64,000 bases of DNA from Periweissella fabalis (GCF_012396505.1 NZ_JAAXPN010000003.1:100151-164150); one strand, 5' to 3'; counted from the stretch's first letter, positions 33,776 to 43,051 are shown. Program-made: numbers and translations. The notes: generated from the sequence alone by a model not told the origin.

Positions 33776-35185
33776 ATGGCAGAAAAACATTTAAAACGTG
33801 AACTAGCATCACGACATATGCAAATGATTGCGCTAGGTGGCACGATCGGAGTAGGATTATTTATGGGTGCCGCTGCCACCATTAAGTGGACTGGTCCATC
33901 AGTCCTTTTAGCTTATGCATTTGCTGGCCTGATTTTATACTTAGTTATGCGCGCCTTAGGTGAAATGTTATATGTTAACCCAACGACAGGGTCATTTGTA
34001 AATTATGCTAATGAATATATTCACCCATTGGCTGGCTATTTAACAGCTTGGAGTAATATTTTTCAATGGTTAGTTGTTAGTATCAGTGAGGTAATCGCAG
34101 TAGGAGCTTACTTACATTATTGGTGGCCTAATTTTCCAACTTGGACGGCTGGTATTGTAGTAATTATTAGTTTAGCTGCGGCTAATTTAATTTCAGTTAA
34201 AGCTTTTGGTGAGATGGAATTTTGGTTTGCTTCGATTAAAGTTTTTACAATTATTGCAATGATTATTTTAGGTTTATTAGTAATCTTATTAGGATTTGGT
34301 AATCATTGGCAACCTATTGGTTTCAGTAATTTATGGAGCCATGGAGGATTTTTTACAGGTGGTTTTAAAGGATTCTTTTTTGCATTATCAATCATTGTGG
34401 CTTCATATCAAGGAATTGAAATTATTGGTTTAACAGCTGGTGAAGCTAAAGATCCTAAAACTGCAGTAGTTAAATCAATTCACTCAATTGTCTTTCGAAT
34501 TTTGATTTTTTACATCGGGGCAATTTTTGTAATTGTAACGATTTACCCTTGGAATCAATTAAGTGCATTAGGATCACCATTTGTCCAAACTTTTACAAAG
34601 GTTGGGATTACATTTGCAGCTGGGTTAATTAATTTCGTTATGCTAACAGCTGCGATGTCAGGATGTAACTCAGGTATTTTTAGTTCAAGTCGAATGTTAT
34701 ATACCTTAGGGATGGACAATGAAATATCAAAAAAGTTTACCAAAGTGTCACGCTTTAATGTACCTTACATTGCAGTTATTGTAATGGCATTAGGGATGTT
34801 AATTGGTTTAGTCTTAAATGAACTAGCACCAATGTTTCTGCATTCAAATACAAATGTCTTTGTTGTGGTTTATAGTTCAAGTGTTTTACCAGGGATGGTA
34901 CCATGGTTTGTGATTTTACTTAGTGATTTAAAGTTCCGCCGTGCTAATCCTGACTTGATGAAGCAACATCCATTTAAAATGCCATTTTTCCCAATTACTA
35001 ATTATTTTGCTTTGATAGCGTTAATTATTATTTTAGGATTTATGTTAGTTAATCCTGAAACCCGAATATCAGTAATTGTTGGAATTGTTGTGTTAGCCGT
35101 ATTAACAGTTGTTTTTTGGCTTAAAGAAGTAGTTAAGAGGAATAATAAAGCTACAGCAAATAGTATTTTAGAGAGTAAAAACTAG
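33776..35185 (+). CDS. AAT-family amino acid permease 1 (T-box controlled)
   Basis: 469 residues, 12 membrane helices, with LKRELASRHMQMIALGGTIGVGLFMG at the start and WTGPSVLLAYAFAGLILYLVMRALGEML, the hallmark of the amino acid transporter (AAT) family within APC. The relatives are serine/threonine, D-alanine/glycine, GABA and lysine/histidine permeases. The T-box upstream points to import of the amino acid whose tRNA it reads, with threonine the best guess. GAGGAGG precedes the start. About three quarters of residues match the next permease, so the two are recent duplicates. Confidence 0.88.
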   Translation: MAEKHLKRELASRHMQMIALGGTIGVGLFMGAAATIKWTGPSVLLAYAFAGLILYLVMRALGEMLYVNPTTGSFVNYANEYIHPLAGYLTAWSNIFQWLVVSISEVIAVGAYLHYWWPNFPTWTAGIVVIISLAAANLISVKAFGEMEFWFASIKVFTIIAMIILGLLVILLGFGNHWQPIGFSNLWSHGGFFTGGFKGFFFALSIIVASYQGIEIIGLTAGEAKDPKTAVVKSIHSIVFRILIFYIGAIFVIVTIYPWNQLSALGSPFVQTFTKVGITFAAGLINFVMLTAAMSGCNSGIFSSSRMLYTLGMDNEISKKFTKVSRFNVPYIAVIVMALGMLIGLVLNELAPMFLHSNTNVFVVVYSSSVLPGMVPWFVILLSDLKFRRANPDLMKQHPFKMPFFPITNYFALIALIIILGFMLVNPETRISVIVGIVVLAVLTVVFWLKEVVKRNNKATANSILESKN

Positions 35186-35224
35186 AAATACATTAAAAAG
35201 TTAATTGATTTATAATCTTTAGGG

Positions 35225-35533
35225 TTTACTAATTTTGATTTACCTTGTATACTCTTGGTTAATAAATAAAGCGTTGAGTAGGTTTAAGTAATTTAGTCGG
35301 TATCTCCAGAAAGATCACGTTGATGAGAGTGATTGGTACTAGCTATTTGAAATCTCCCTACGAGCCTAGTTGAGTACATGTTGATTGGAAAATACTAGCG
35401 AGGTTATTGGTCGTTATCCCAATAAGAGTTGTAGGACTTTATACTAAACGTAGTGTTTTTGGACTACTGAACTTGGGTGGAACCGTGCGAAAAGCGCCCC
35501 TAGATTAATTATATCTAGGGGCGCTTTTTTTTT
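35225..35533 (+). promoter_or_regulatory. T-box riboswitch 2 (amino acid permease)
   Basis: The same promoter architecture as T-box 1: TTTACT (35225-35230), 17 bp, TATACT (35248-35253). It has loop-E AGTA..GAA (35349-35351), lower helix GTAGG/CCTAC, T-box TGGGTGGAACCGTGC, and a terminator with a GCGCCCCTAGAT/ATCTAGGGGCGC stem plus T9. The specifier side reads GAAATCTCCC: TCT (Ser) or ATC (Ile) depending on register. The T-box base A pairs with a discriminator U, which fits neither well, so the amino acid is unresolved. It evidently reads a different tRNA from T-box 1. Confidence 0.86.
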
Positions 35534-35557
35534 GCCCAAAAAAGAGAGGAACGGAAT

Positions 35558-36952
35558 ATGGCAGATAAGAATTTAAAACGTGAATTATCATCACGACATA
35601 TGCAAATGATTGCATTGGGAGGAACAATTGGGGTTGGTTTATTTATGGGAGCTGGTTCAACTATAAAGTGGACTGGTCCATCGGCACTACTGGCATATGC
35701 ATTTGCCGGGATTATTTTATATTTTGTTATGCGCGCGTTAGGAGAAATGCTATATGTTGATCCTACGACAGGGTCTTTTGTTAATTATGCAAGTAAATAC
35801 ATCCATCCTTTTGCGGGCTTTTTAACCACCTGGAGTAATGTTTTTCAATGGTTAGTTGTGGGAATTAGTGAAGTAATAGCAGTTGGAACTTATTTACATT
35901 ACTGGTGGCCTAACTTTCCATCATGGATAGCAGGAATAATTGTCGTATTAACATTGGCAGGGGCTAATTTATTTTCAGTTCGCGCATTTGGCGAGATGGA
36001 ATTTTGGTTTGCGTTTATTAAGGTTGCAACTATTCTAATGATGATTGTTCTGGGGTTAGGTGTTATTTTGTTTGGAATTGGTAATCATGGGGAACCAGTT
36101 GGTTTTAGTAATTTATGGAGCCATGGGGGATTTTTTACAGGTGGAATTAAAGGTTTCTTATTTGCACTATCATTAGTTATGGGAGCATATCAAGGTATTG
36201 AATTGATTGGCTTAACAGCTGGTGAAGCTAAAAATCCTCAAGCTGCAATTGTTAAGTCAATTCGCACGATTGTTGGTCGGGTATTAATCTTTTATGTTGG
36301 TGCTATTTTTGTGATTGTAACAATTTATCCATGGGATGAGTTGAATTCAATTGGTTCACCATTTGTTCAAACATTTACTAAAGTGGGAATCACAATTGCA
36401 GCGGGTTTAATTAACTTTGTAATGTTAACTGCTGCGATGTCAGGTTGCAATTCTGGAATGTTTAGTGCTAGTCGGATGCTTTACACATTAGGTAATAATC
36501 ATGATGCTTCACCAGCATTTACCAAGCTATCACGATTCCAAGTACCATATGTACCGGTAATTGTTTTATCAGTTGGAATGTTGATTGGGATGTTATTAAA
36601 TGAATTACCAATTGCTAGTTCATCAAATATTTTTGTAATTGTTTATAGTTCAAGTGTTTTACCAGGAATGGTACCATGGTTTGTTATTTTAATTAGTAAT
36701 TTAAAATTTCGACGTGATCATACAAATCAACTTGAAAAGCATCCATTTAAGATGCCATTCTTTCCGATATCAAACTATTTTTCTTTAGTTATTTTATCAG
36801 TAGTTGTTATATTTATGTTTATTAATCAAGAAACACGTATTTCAGTAATCGTTGGGGTATTATACTTAGTACTAGTAAGTGCGATTTATGGAGTTCGGGC
36901 GATGATAACTAAATCTAAAACTATTGAAAGTAAGAAATCAGTTATTAATTAA
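35558..36952 (+). CDS. AAT-family amino acid permease 2 (T-box controlled)
   Basis: 464 residues, the same architecture as permease 1 (start block LKRELSSRHMQMIALGGTIG, EIAVGTYLHYWWPNFPSW-type loop, and the GVLYLVLVSAIYG last helix). It diverges mainly in the C-terminal third and in the loop after helix 8. It lies directly downstream of its own T-box. The gene-plus-leader unit has been duplicated as a whole, and the specifier has changed, which suggests the two carriers are tuned to different amino acids. AAGAGAGGA precedes the start. Confidence 0.88.
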   Translation: MADKNLKRELSSRHMQMIALGGTIGVGLFMGAGSTIKWTGPSALLAYAFAGIILYFVMRALGEMLYVDPTTGSFVNYASKYIHPFAGFLTTWSNVFQWLVVGISEVIAVGTYLHYWWPNFPSWIAGIIVVLTLAGANLFSVRAFGEMEFWFAFIKVATILMMIVLGLGVILFGIGNHGEPVGFSNLWSHGGFFTGGIKGFLFALSLVMGAYQGIELIGLTAGEAKNPQAAIVKSIRTIVGRVLIFYVGAIFVIVTIYPWDELNSIGSPFVQTFTKVGITIAAGLINFVMLTAAMSGCNSGMFSASRMLYTLGNNHDASPAFTKLSRFQVPYVPVIVLSVGMLIGMLLNELPIASSSNIFVIVYSSSVLPGMVPWFVILISNLKFRRDHTNQLEKHPFKMPFFPISNYFSLVILSVVVIFMFINQETRISVIVGVLYLVLVSAIYGVRAMITKSKTIESKKSVIN

Positions 36953-36972
36953 AAGGTTAGAATATTGATATT

Positions 36973-37007
36973 AAAAAAGTCCGTTGATTACTTTCACGGA
37001 CTTTTTT
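36973..37007 (+). terminator. Terminator after permease 2
   Basis: AAAAAAGTCCGT / ACGGACTTTTTT with an 11-base loop. Confidence 0.88.
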
Positions 37008-37019
37008 AGCTATAATAGG

Positions 37020-37172
37020 AAATAAAAATAAGTATACTGGAGGGCGAGATGGAATTCACGACAAGCGATCAAATAAAAATAAGTATACTGGAGGGCGAGA
37101 TGGAATTCACGACAAGCGATCAAATAAAAATAAGTATACTGGAGGGCGAGATGGAATTCACGACAAGCGATC
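37020..37172 (+). repeat. Three perfect 51-bp tandem repeats spanning an RBS and start codon
   Basis: Units 37020-37070, 37071-37121 and 37122-37172 are identical. Each contains GGAGGGCGAG and an ATG (37049, 37100, 37151), plus the first codons of the hydrolase. A degenerate partial fourth unit begins at 37173 (AAATAAAAATtgcGTATACTG). The short similarity AAATAAAAAT..GTATACTG at both ends of the original unit probably allowed slippage. 51 is divisible by three, so the frame is kept. Confidence 0.97.
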
Positions 37173-37939
37173 AAATAAAAATTGCGTATACTGATCAAGG
37201 TCATGGGCCAGTATTAGTTTTTCTAGCTGGTTATTCTGGTATTAAAGAAGAATGGCAACAGCAAGTACCATTTTTTATTAAGCAAGGATATCGAGTAATA
37301 ACTTTTGATGCGCGAAACCATGGGCATTCAACGCATCGAGAACTTAATTTAAAAATTGCTCGATTAGGACAAGATTTAGCAGAACTAATGGATTATCTAC
37401 AACTAAATAATGTGTCCTTAATTGGACATTCAATGGGCGCGGCGGTTATTTGGTCATATTGTATGTTACACAGCACATCTAAAATTAGATGTATCGTTAC
37501 GACTGATGAATCACCATATCCAATGAATTCAAGAGATTGGCAATATGGTGTCTTAAATCTTAATTGGGAGAATGTGGCACTTGCGGCTGCAACGGTTATG
37601 CAAACTAAAATGGCCCAACTACCAATTGCTGAAGCTGTAAAGGATAATCTCCGGGCAGAACACGAGAGTCATCCATTTGACTTTGAAGGTAATCAAATAT
37701 TATTACGTAACCATTTAACCCAGGATTGGCGTGATTTGATTGCTTCATTAACAGTCCCCCAATTGTATTTAGCTGGTGGTGCATCACCATTGTGGGATGC
37801 TAGTCATGCCCAGGTATGTACCAAATTAGCTCTTCCTGGGTTAGCACAATATCACATTTTTCCAGGGGCCGGCCATTTACCACAATTAGAAGTACCTATA
37901 ACATATAATAAAGTTGTTCATGAATTTTTAAAACATTAA
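37049..37939 (+). CDS. Alpha/beta hydrolase with triplicated N-terminus
   Basis: 296 residues from the first ATG. Residues 1-51 are three copies of MEFTTSDQIKISILEGE (the third ending differently), produced by the 51-bp tandem repeat. The third ATG (37151) gives a 262-residue protein that looks like the family norm: MEFTTSDQIKIAYTDQGHGP, then LVFLAGYSG, FDARNHGHS, and the nucleophile in LIGHSMGAAVIW. Asp and His lie in the last third, with PGAGHLPQLE carrying the His. Each repeat has its own ribosome binding site, so three forms could be made. Esterase, peptidase or lactonase function cannot be separated. Confidence 0.85.
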   Translation: MEFTTSDQIKISILEGEMEFTTSDQIKISILEGEMEFTTSDQIKIAYTDQGHGPVLVFLAGYSGIKEEWQQQVPFFIKQGYRVITFDARNHGHSTHRELNLKIARLGQDLAELMDYLQLNNVSLIGHSMGAAVIWSYCMLHSTSKIRCIVTTDESPYPMNSRDWQYGVLNLNWENVALAAATVMQTKMAQLPIAEAVKDNLRAEHESHPFDFEGNQILLRNHLTQDWRDLIASLTVPQLYLAGGASPLWDASHAQVCTKLALPGLAQYHIFPGAGHLPQLEVPITYNKVVHEFLKH

Positions 37940-37958
37940 TATTAAGGAAGACACAAAG

Positions 37959-38525
37959 ATGAAACGAATTGCAGTATACTGTGGCGCATCTTTTGGCAAT
38001 CAAGCGGTGTATCAACAAGTAACGGTTGAATTAGGCCGCTGGATGGTTGACCAAAATCTTGGATTAGTGTATGGTGGCGGTAAGTATGGTTTAATGGGTG
38101 TATTGGCTAACCAAGTGCTTGATTTAGGAGGTAGTGTTATTGGGATTGTCCCCCAAAATCTAGCTGATATGGGCACAATTTTAGAACGTCTAGAGGATGT
38201 CAGAATTGTACCAGATATTTCTGAACGTAAATTAGAAATGTTAAGATTGGGTGATGGTTGCTTGGCATTACCAGGTGGGCCTGGAACTTTAGAGGAAATA
38301 GTTGATGCATTTTCATGGATGCGTATTGGTGATAATTTAAAGCCATGTGCTTTTTATAACGTCAATGGTTACTATGACGATTTGCGGGCCATGTTTCAAA
38401 AAATGGTTAGTCATGAGTTTTTAACTCAGACAGATTTTGATAAATTATTATTTTCGGATTCACTAAATGAAATTTACCAATTTATGGATACGTATGTACC
38501 ACCGATTGTTGATATTAAAGGATAA
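37959..38525 (+). CDS. LOG family protein (TIGR00730; nucleotide 5'-monophosphate phosphoribohydrolase)
   Basis: 188 residues. It has the LOG signature: VYGGGKYGLMGVLANQVL, then GIVPQNL, and LPGGPGTLEEIVDAFSW (PGGxGTxxE, catalytic Arg/Glu region). Known members release ribose 5-phosphate from nucleotide monophosphates (cytokinin activation in plants). The bacterial role is thought to be nucleotide salvage or stress-related. 19 bases after the hydrolase, with AAGGAAG upstream; the next small gene follows after 17 bases, so the three probably form one operon. Confidence 0.93.
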   Translation: MKRIAVYCGASFGNQAVYQQVTVELGRWMVDQNLGLVYGGGKYGLMGVLANQVLDLGGSVIGIVPQNLADMGTILERLEDVRIVPDISERKLEMLRLGDGCLALPGGPGTLEEIVDAFSWMRIGDNLKPCAFYNVNGYYDDLRAMFQKMVSHEFLTQTDFDKLLFSDSLNEIYQFMDTYVPPIVDIKG

Positions 38526-38542
38526 ACAGAAAGAAGGACTAA

Positions 38543-38704
38543 ATGGCTTTATTAGCATTATTATTCGTAAGTATTGGGGCTTTTATAACCCACCCAACGC
38601 CACTTAGAGCAGGGTTTGTGGTGATAGTTGCGATATTATTTGTAGTTATAGTACCAAAATTGAGTCGGGTAATTCGCAAAGCCATTCAACAACAAAATAA
38701 ATAG
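38543..38704 (+). CDS. Small membrane protein, 53 residues
   Basis: ATG at 38543 with AAGAAGGA upstream, stop at 38702-38704. The sequence starts MALLALLFVSIGAF, has a short polar loop (THPTPLRAG), a second hydrophobic stretch (FVVIVAILFVVIV) and a basic tail (KLSRVIRKAIQQQNK): a two-helix hairpin with positive-inside tail. I do not recognise a family. It is last in the hydrolase-LOG operon, ending at the long terminator 38708-38772. Confidence 0.65.
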   Translation: MALLALLFVSIGAFITHPTPLRAGFVVIVAILFVVIVPKLSRVIRKAIQQQNK

Positions 38705-38707
38705 AAC

Positions 38708-38772
38708 AAAAAGGAACTAGGCCTTATTTTTTAGCAGTAATTGCAGCTGAAAAATAAGGCCTAGTTCCTTTT
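38708..38772. terminator. Long bidirectional terminator containing the repeat core
   Basis: AAAAGGAACTAGGCCTTATT / AATAAGGCCTAGTTCCTTTT continuing inward. The apex, TTTTTAGCAGTAATTGCAGCT, is nearly the same as the palindromic core of the dispersed repeats (TTTAGCAGTAATTTGTAGCT). Confidence 0.85.
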
Positions 38773-38789
38773 ATTTTGTTGGTCAATTT

Positions 38790-39677
38790 TTATTTATGGT
38801 AGAGCGTATCAATAACTGATAATAAAGCCTGCTGAGTTGGAGTAAGCATATGATTTGTTCGATGTACCAGACTAGTGATGAAGATTGGCTGTTCAATATC
38901 AAGAATTGGGATGCTAACGATATCATCACGGTTAGGAGTAGCAACTTCACTGAGTAAAGTAATAGCAACATTTTCAGCAACCATATTCATTAGAAAGTTA
39001 ACATCATGTGACTGAAAGATTATTTTTGGGGTAAAGTGATTTTGATGTGCCATAATTCTTATAGCTTCAGTATGTGCAAAGCTAGAGGCAAAGATAATAA
39101 AATTTTCTTTTTTTAATTCGGCAAAATAAATCCCAGTCTTTTTTTGTGCCAATGGGTGATCTTTGGAAAGAAAAATCCGAAAGGGACTACGCCCAAGTTC
39201 AGTACGTGATATTTCAGGATCATTATCAGTAGTAATAGTTCCTAATAGTGCTAAATCAATTTCACCGGCCAATAAGCGGTGTCTTAACACACTCGATTCA
39301 GCTTCAACAAGTGTAATATCAGCTAACATATGTCGTTGTTGTAAGGCATGTGCAATTTTAGCGAAGTAGCTATTTTGAATAATAGGTGGAATACCAAAAA
39401 AAAGTTGTTCATGATTAAGACGCTCAATTTCGGCTTTACTAACACGCCACTCATTTAAAATAGTGGCTACATGCTGTGCAAATTGTTGCCCACTTGGGGT
39501 AACAATCAATTCGTTATGTGAACGATCACGAATGACGAGTGTTGTGTCTAATTCTTTTTCGAGTCGTTTAATCGCACTGCTGATGGTAGGTTGACTTACA
39601 TTGAAGTGTTCTGCCACTTTCGAAAAACTTTTTTGTAAAATTAATTGATTAAAATATTCAAAATCATGCAGATACAT
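38790..39677 (-). CDS. LysR-family transcriptional regulator
   Basis: 295 residues. The N-terminal winged helix reads FNQLILQKSFSKVAEHFNVSQPTISSAIKRLEKELDTTLVIRDRS (about residues 7-50). A periplasmic-binding-like effector domain (about 90-295) follows. It is divergent from an MFS transporter, and a perfect inverted repeat (TTGACTATA..TATAGTCAA) lies in the shared promoter region. It probably controls that transporter and perhaps the oleate hydratase behind it. Relatives such as MleR/CitR-type regulators answer to small acids; the effector here is unknown. Confidence 0.92.
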   Translation of the reverse strand: MYLHDFEYFNQLILQKSFSKVAEHFNVSQPTISSAIKRLEKELDTTLVIRDRSHNELIVTPSGQQFAQHVATILNEWRVSKAEIERLNHEQLFFGIPPIIQNSYFAKIAHALQQRHMLADITLVEAESSVLRHRLLAGEIDLALLGTITTDNDPEISRTELGRSPFRIFLSKDHPLAQKKTGIYFAELKKENFIIFASSFAHTEAIRIMAHQNHFTPKIIFQSHDVNFLMNMVAENVAITLLSEVATPNRDDIVSIPILDIEQPIFITSLVHRTNHMLTPTQQALLSVIDTLYHK

Positions 39678-39745
39678 TTTTCAACTCCATATATAGCAAG
39701 GATTTAGAGCCTACATATAAAATTATTTTATAAGCCCTTTAATGC

Positions 39746-39778
39746 TTGACTATAACATTTATTCGATAATATAGTCAA
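39746..39778. promoter_or_regulatory. Symmetric operator/promoter between LysR and MFS genes
   Basis: TTGACTATA (39746-39754) and TATAGTCAA (39770-39778) form a perfect 9-bp inverted repeat with 15 bp between. Each arm starts with a TTGACT -35-like box facing the other strand, so two divergent promoters overlap on one palindrome. LysR proteins typically bind such sites. Confidence 0.5.
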
Positions 39779-39871
39779 TAATATCAAATGGTTTAAAGTA
39801 ATGTTTAATGTTTGATAATCATTAAAAGCAAAGTTATTTTAAACCATGCCTATTTATTAGAGAGGATCACT

Positions 39872-41116
39872 ATGGAAGAGGAAGAGCATTTATTTAATAA
39901 GAATTTTATTAGTGTCACGGTTATCAACTTTGCGGTTTACTTAGTTTACTACTTGTTGATTGTTATTATCGCTGTGATTGCCCAAAAGCAATTACATGCA
40001 AGTCTTGCGGAAGCCGGGCTTGCTTCAGGAATTTATATTATTGGGACGTTATTTGCCCGCCTGATTATCGGTAAAAAGTTGGAAATAATTGGTCGGAAGA
40101 ATATTCTGCGTTATGGAGGAATTGCCTACCTAATTACGACCGCTGCTTACCTATACATGCCTAATTTAGCTATTTTATTTGCAATTCGCTTGTTAAACGG
40201 GTTCTGTTATGGGATGGTTTCAACGGCGACTAATGCGATTGTTACGGAATACATTCCCTTTTCAAAAAGGGGTGAAGGGATTAACTACTACGGTTTAAGT
40301 ACGAGTTTAGCCGCTGCCTTTGGACCATTGATTGGTCTTTTACTACTCACATACACTAATTTCTACACAATTATCATTATATCAATTATCTTAATCGTCC
40401 TTTCAACACTCGGTAGTTTTATCTTACCGGTTAAAGAAATCGAAGTTAATGCCGAACACTTAGCAACGATGAAGAGTTGTAAACTCAACACGTTCATGGA
40501 ACGCAAAGTGTTATTTATTTCATTCATCGGTTTGTTGATGGGGCTAGCGTACTCAAGTGTCCTTTCATTCTTGGCATCATACGCTGAAGTGATTCATTTA
40601 GTCCAAATCAGTTCATTCTTCTTCCTAGTTTATGCTGGTGCAGTTACCTTGACACGACCAATGTCTGGGAAGATGTTTGATCGCTTTGGCGAAGATAGTG
40701 TGATGTATCCTAGCTATATTTTCTTGACACTGGGGTTGTTTGCTCTTAGCTTTACCACGGTTGGTTGGCAATTACTTGGTTCGGGGGTCCTAGTTGGTTT
40801 AGGGTACGGAACCTTTATGTCAAATGGACAAGCAGTGGTCTTAAAAACATTACGAACGGAATCCCACAAAATCGGTCTAGGTCTTTCAACTTACTTTATC
40901 GGCCTTGACCTCGGGATTGGGATTGGGCCTTACATTTTAGGTGAATTGAAAAACTTCATTTCATTCCAAGAAATGTACTTAGTAGCCGGTATTTTACCAT
41001 TAGTATGTGCCGTTCTATACAAGATTTACTATAATCCAAGTAAAGTTACTAAAGAAATTGAACAAGAAATCCACCATATTACTGAAAATACGCAACATGG
41101 TAAAATGGCTAAATAA
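39872..41116 (+). CDS. MFS transporter (drug:H+ antiporter-like)
   Basis: 414 residues from the ATG at 39872 (AGAGGA upstream; an upstream in-frame start at 39812 has no site). Twelve membrane helices. Motif A-like LIIGKKLEIIGRKNILRYGG lies after the second helix, and LLNGFCYGMVSTATNAIVTEYIP in the fourth/fifth helix is common in small-molecule exporters. It stands between a divergent LysR regulator and oleate hydratase; a role in exporting a fatty-acid-related or toxic compound is conceivable but only by position. A terminator at 41119-41156 separates it from oleate hydratase. Confidence 0.85.
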   Translation: MEEEEHLFNKNFISVTVINFAVYLVYYLLIVIIAVIAQKQLHASLAEAGLASGIYIIGTLFARLIIGKKLEIIGRKNILRYGGIAYLITTAAYLYMPNLAILFAIRLLNGFCYGMVSTATNAIVTEYIPFSKRGEGINYYGLSTSLAAAFGPLIGLLLLTYTNFYTIIIISIILIVLSTLGSFILPVKEIEVNAEHLATMKSCKLNTFMERKVLFISFIGLLMGLAYSSVLSFLASYAEVIHLVQISSFFFLVYAGAVTLTRPMSGKMFDRFGEDSVMYPSYIFLTLGLFALSFTTVGWQLLGSGVLVGLGYGTFMSNGQAVVLKTLRTESHKIGLGLSTYFIGLDLGIGIGPYILGELKNFISFQEMYLVAGILPLVCAVLYKIYYNPSKVTKEIEQEIHHITENTQHGKMAK

Positions 41117-41118
41117 TT

Positions 41119-41156
41119 AATAAGACCTCGTCGAAAATCGGCGGGGTCTTATTTTT
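41119..41156 (+). terminator. Terminator after MFS gene
   Basis: AATAAGACCTCG / CGGGGTCTTATTTTT, one G-T wobble. Confidence 0.85.
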
Positions 41157-41236
41157 GGTAATTTAGGAAGGAAATTGCTAGACTAACATTGAAACATGAA
41201 CTTATTTTAAGGTAAGCAAACCGAGGGGGAATTTAT

Positions 41237-43006
41237 ATGTACTATTCAAATGGTAACTATGAAGCATTTGCACGACCACGAAAGCCAGTCGGTGTTGATC
41301 AAAAATCAGCGTATATTGTTGGGGGTGGCTTGGCAGGGTTAGCGGCGGCCGCATTCTTAATTCGTGATGGCCATATGGCAGGTGACCGGATTCATGTTTT
41401 TGAAGAATTAGCAATTCCGGGGGGCTCACTTGATGGGGCTTTAAATCCAGATAGGGTTTTTATCATTCGTGGCGGTCGCGAAATGGAAAACCACTTCGAA
41501 TGTTTATGGGATTTATACCACTCAATTCCATCACTTGAAGTTGCGGATGCTTCCGTTTTAGATGAATTTTATTGGCTTGATAAAGATGATCCGAATTCAT
41601 CAAATTGCCGGTTAATTTACAAAAAAGGTCAAGAAGTCCCAGATGATGGTGAATTTACATTAGGTAAAGCCACCGCTGAAATTATCAAATTGGTGATGAC
41701 ACCAGAAGATGCCTTGATTGGTCAAAGTATCGAAGACTTTTTCTCAGATGAGTTTTTTGCATCTAATTTCTGGTATTACTGGTGCTCAATGTTTGCGTTT
41801 GAACGGTGGCATTCAGCCCAAGAAATGCGTCGGTATGTGATGCGCTTTATCCACCACGTGAAGGGCTTGCCTGATTTTACCGCCTTGAAATTCACGCGTT
41901 ACAATCAATATGAATCACTCGTATTACCATTGATTAAATATCTTGAAAATCATGGGGTTGATTTCCAATACGATACCATCGTCAAGAATGTCGAAGTTGA
42001 AATTAATGGTGACGAAAAAGTTGCTAAACGCATTTTCTTAGTCCAAGCAGGGACTGAAAAAACTTTCGAGTTAACGCCTGATGATTTAGTATTTGTAACC
42101 AATGGTTCGATTACTGAAAGTACGACGCATGGTAGTCACCACCAACCAGCCATTCCTAATCCTGATATGGGGGCCAGTTGGCAATTATGGCAAAACTTAG
42201 CTCAACAATCACCAGAGTTTGGGAAACCAGATGTATTTAGTACTAATTTACCAGCCCAAAGTTGGTATATTTCAGCGACAGTAACCCTTAAAAATGAAGA
42301 TGTCATTCCGTACTTGGAACGCTTAACTAATCGCGACACCCATTCAGGTAAAATTGTGACCGGGGGAATTGTCACTGTCCGCGATTCAAATTGGTTAATG
42401 AGTTTCTGTGTGCACCGCCAACCCCACTTTAAGCAACAAAATCCCAATGAAACAATTATGTGGGTCTACGCATTACTTTCTGATGAACCCGGTAATTACG
42501 TTAATAAGAAAATTGTTGATTGTACTGGTGAAGAAATTGCCCAAGAATTGTTCTATCACTTAGGGGTACCCGCCCACCGAATTAAAGAATTTGCCGCTAA
42601 TTCATGTAATGTCGTACCAACGTACATGCCATTTATTACGTCATACTTTATGAAACGTGAACCAGGTGATCGCCCATTGGTAATCCCAAATGGTTCAAAA
42701 AACTTAGCCTTTATTGGTAACTTTGCGGAAACAGAACGTGATACGGTCTTTACGACTGAATATTCAGTCCGGACAGCCATGGAAGCCGTTTACCAATTAC
42801 TAGATGTTGAACGTGGCGTCCCAGAAGTCTTTGCATCAGTTTATGATATTCGCGAACTTTTAAAATCAATTTATGTGCTTAGTGATGGCAAGACAATTGA
42901 TGAACTTGATATTCCGGTACCACGCTTTGCGAAGCGGATTGGCCGCCGTAAAATTGAAGGAACATTTATTGAAGAGTTATTGAAACAAGCAAAATTGATT
43001 GATTAA
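41237..43006 (+). CDS. ohyA: Oleate hydratase (myosin-cross-reactive antigen family, FAD)
   Basis: 589 residues, full length for the family. The N-terminal FAD-binding site is [21 protein letters not shown] (about residues 29-49). It is followed by [11 protein letters not shown] and the [17 protein letters not shown] block carrying the active-site Glu, then [16 protein letters not shown] motifs and [16 protein letters not shown] near the end. The enzyme adds water to the 9-cis double bond of oleate/linoleate to give 10-hydroxy fatty acids, a detoxification route in lactic acid bacteria. GAGGGGG precedes the start. It is transcribed alone; a perfect palindromic terminator follows. Confidence 0.97.
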   Translation: MYYSNGNYEAFARPRKPVGVDQKSAYIVGGGLAGLAAAAFLIRDGHMAGDRIHVFEELAIPGGSLDGALNPDRVFIIRGGREMENHFECLWDLYHSIPSLEVADASVLDEFYWLDKDDPNSSNCRLIYKKGQEVPDDGEFTLGKATAEIIKLVMTPEDALIGQSIEDFFSDEFFASNFWYYWCSMFAFERWHSAQEMRRYVMRFIHHVKGLPDFTALKFTRYNQYESLVLPLIKYLENHGVDFQYDTIVKNVEVEINGDEKVAKRIFLVQAGTEKTFELTPDDLVFVTNGSITESTTHGSHHQPAIPNPDMGASWQLWQNLAQQSPEFGKPDVFSTNLPAQSWYISATVTLKNEDVIPYLERLTNRDTHSGKIVTGGIVTVRDSNWLMSFCVHRQPHFKQQNPNETIMWVYALLSDEPGNYVNKKIVDCTGEEIAQELFYHLGVPAHRIKEFAANSCNVVPTYMPFITSYFMKREPGDRPLVIPNGSKNLAFIGNFAETERDTVFTTEYSVRTAMEAVYQLLDVERGVPEVFASVYDIRELLKSIYVLSDGKTIDELDIPVPRFAKRIGRRKIEGTFIEELLKQAKLID

Positions 43007-43051
43007 CTAAAAAGAACCCAAAGCCAGCGGCTTTGGGTTCTTTTTAGTTAA
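43003..43051. terminator. Perfect bidirectional terminator ohyA / esterase
   Basis: A 23-bp arm and 3-base loop palindrome (AAAAAGAACCCAAAGCC / GGCTTTGGGTTCTTTTT with TTAACT/AGTTAA ends) that includes both genes' stop codons. Confidence 0.95.

Noticed and set aside
37020..37172. Possible CRISPR array (three perfect repeats)
   Set aside because: Units are contiguous with no unique spacers and lie in coding frame; it is a tandem duplication.
37010..37204. Antisense ORF with three copies of FYLIACREFHLALQYTY
   Set aside because: Produced by the 51-bp tandem repeat read backwards; the plus-strand hydrolase explains the sequence.
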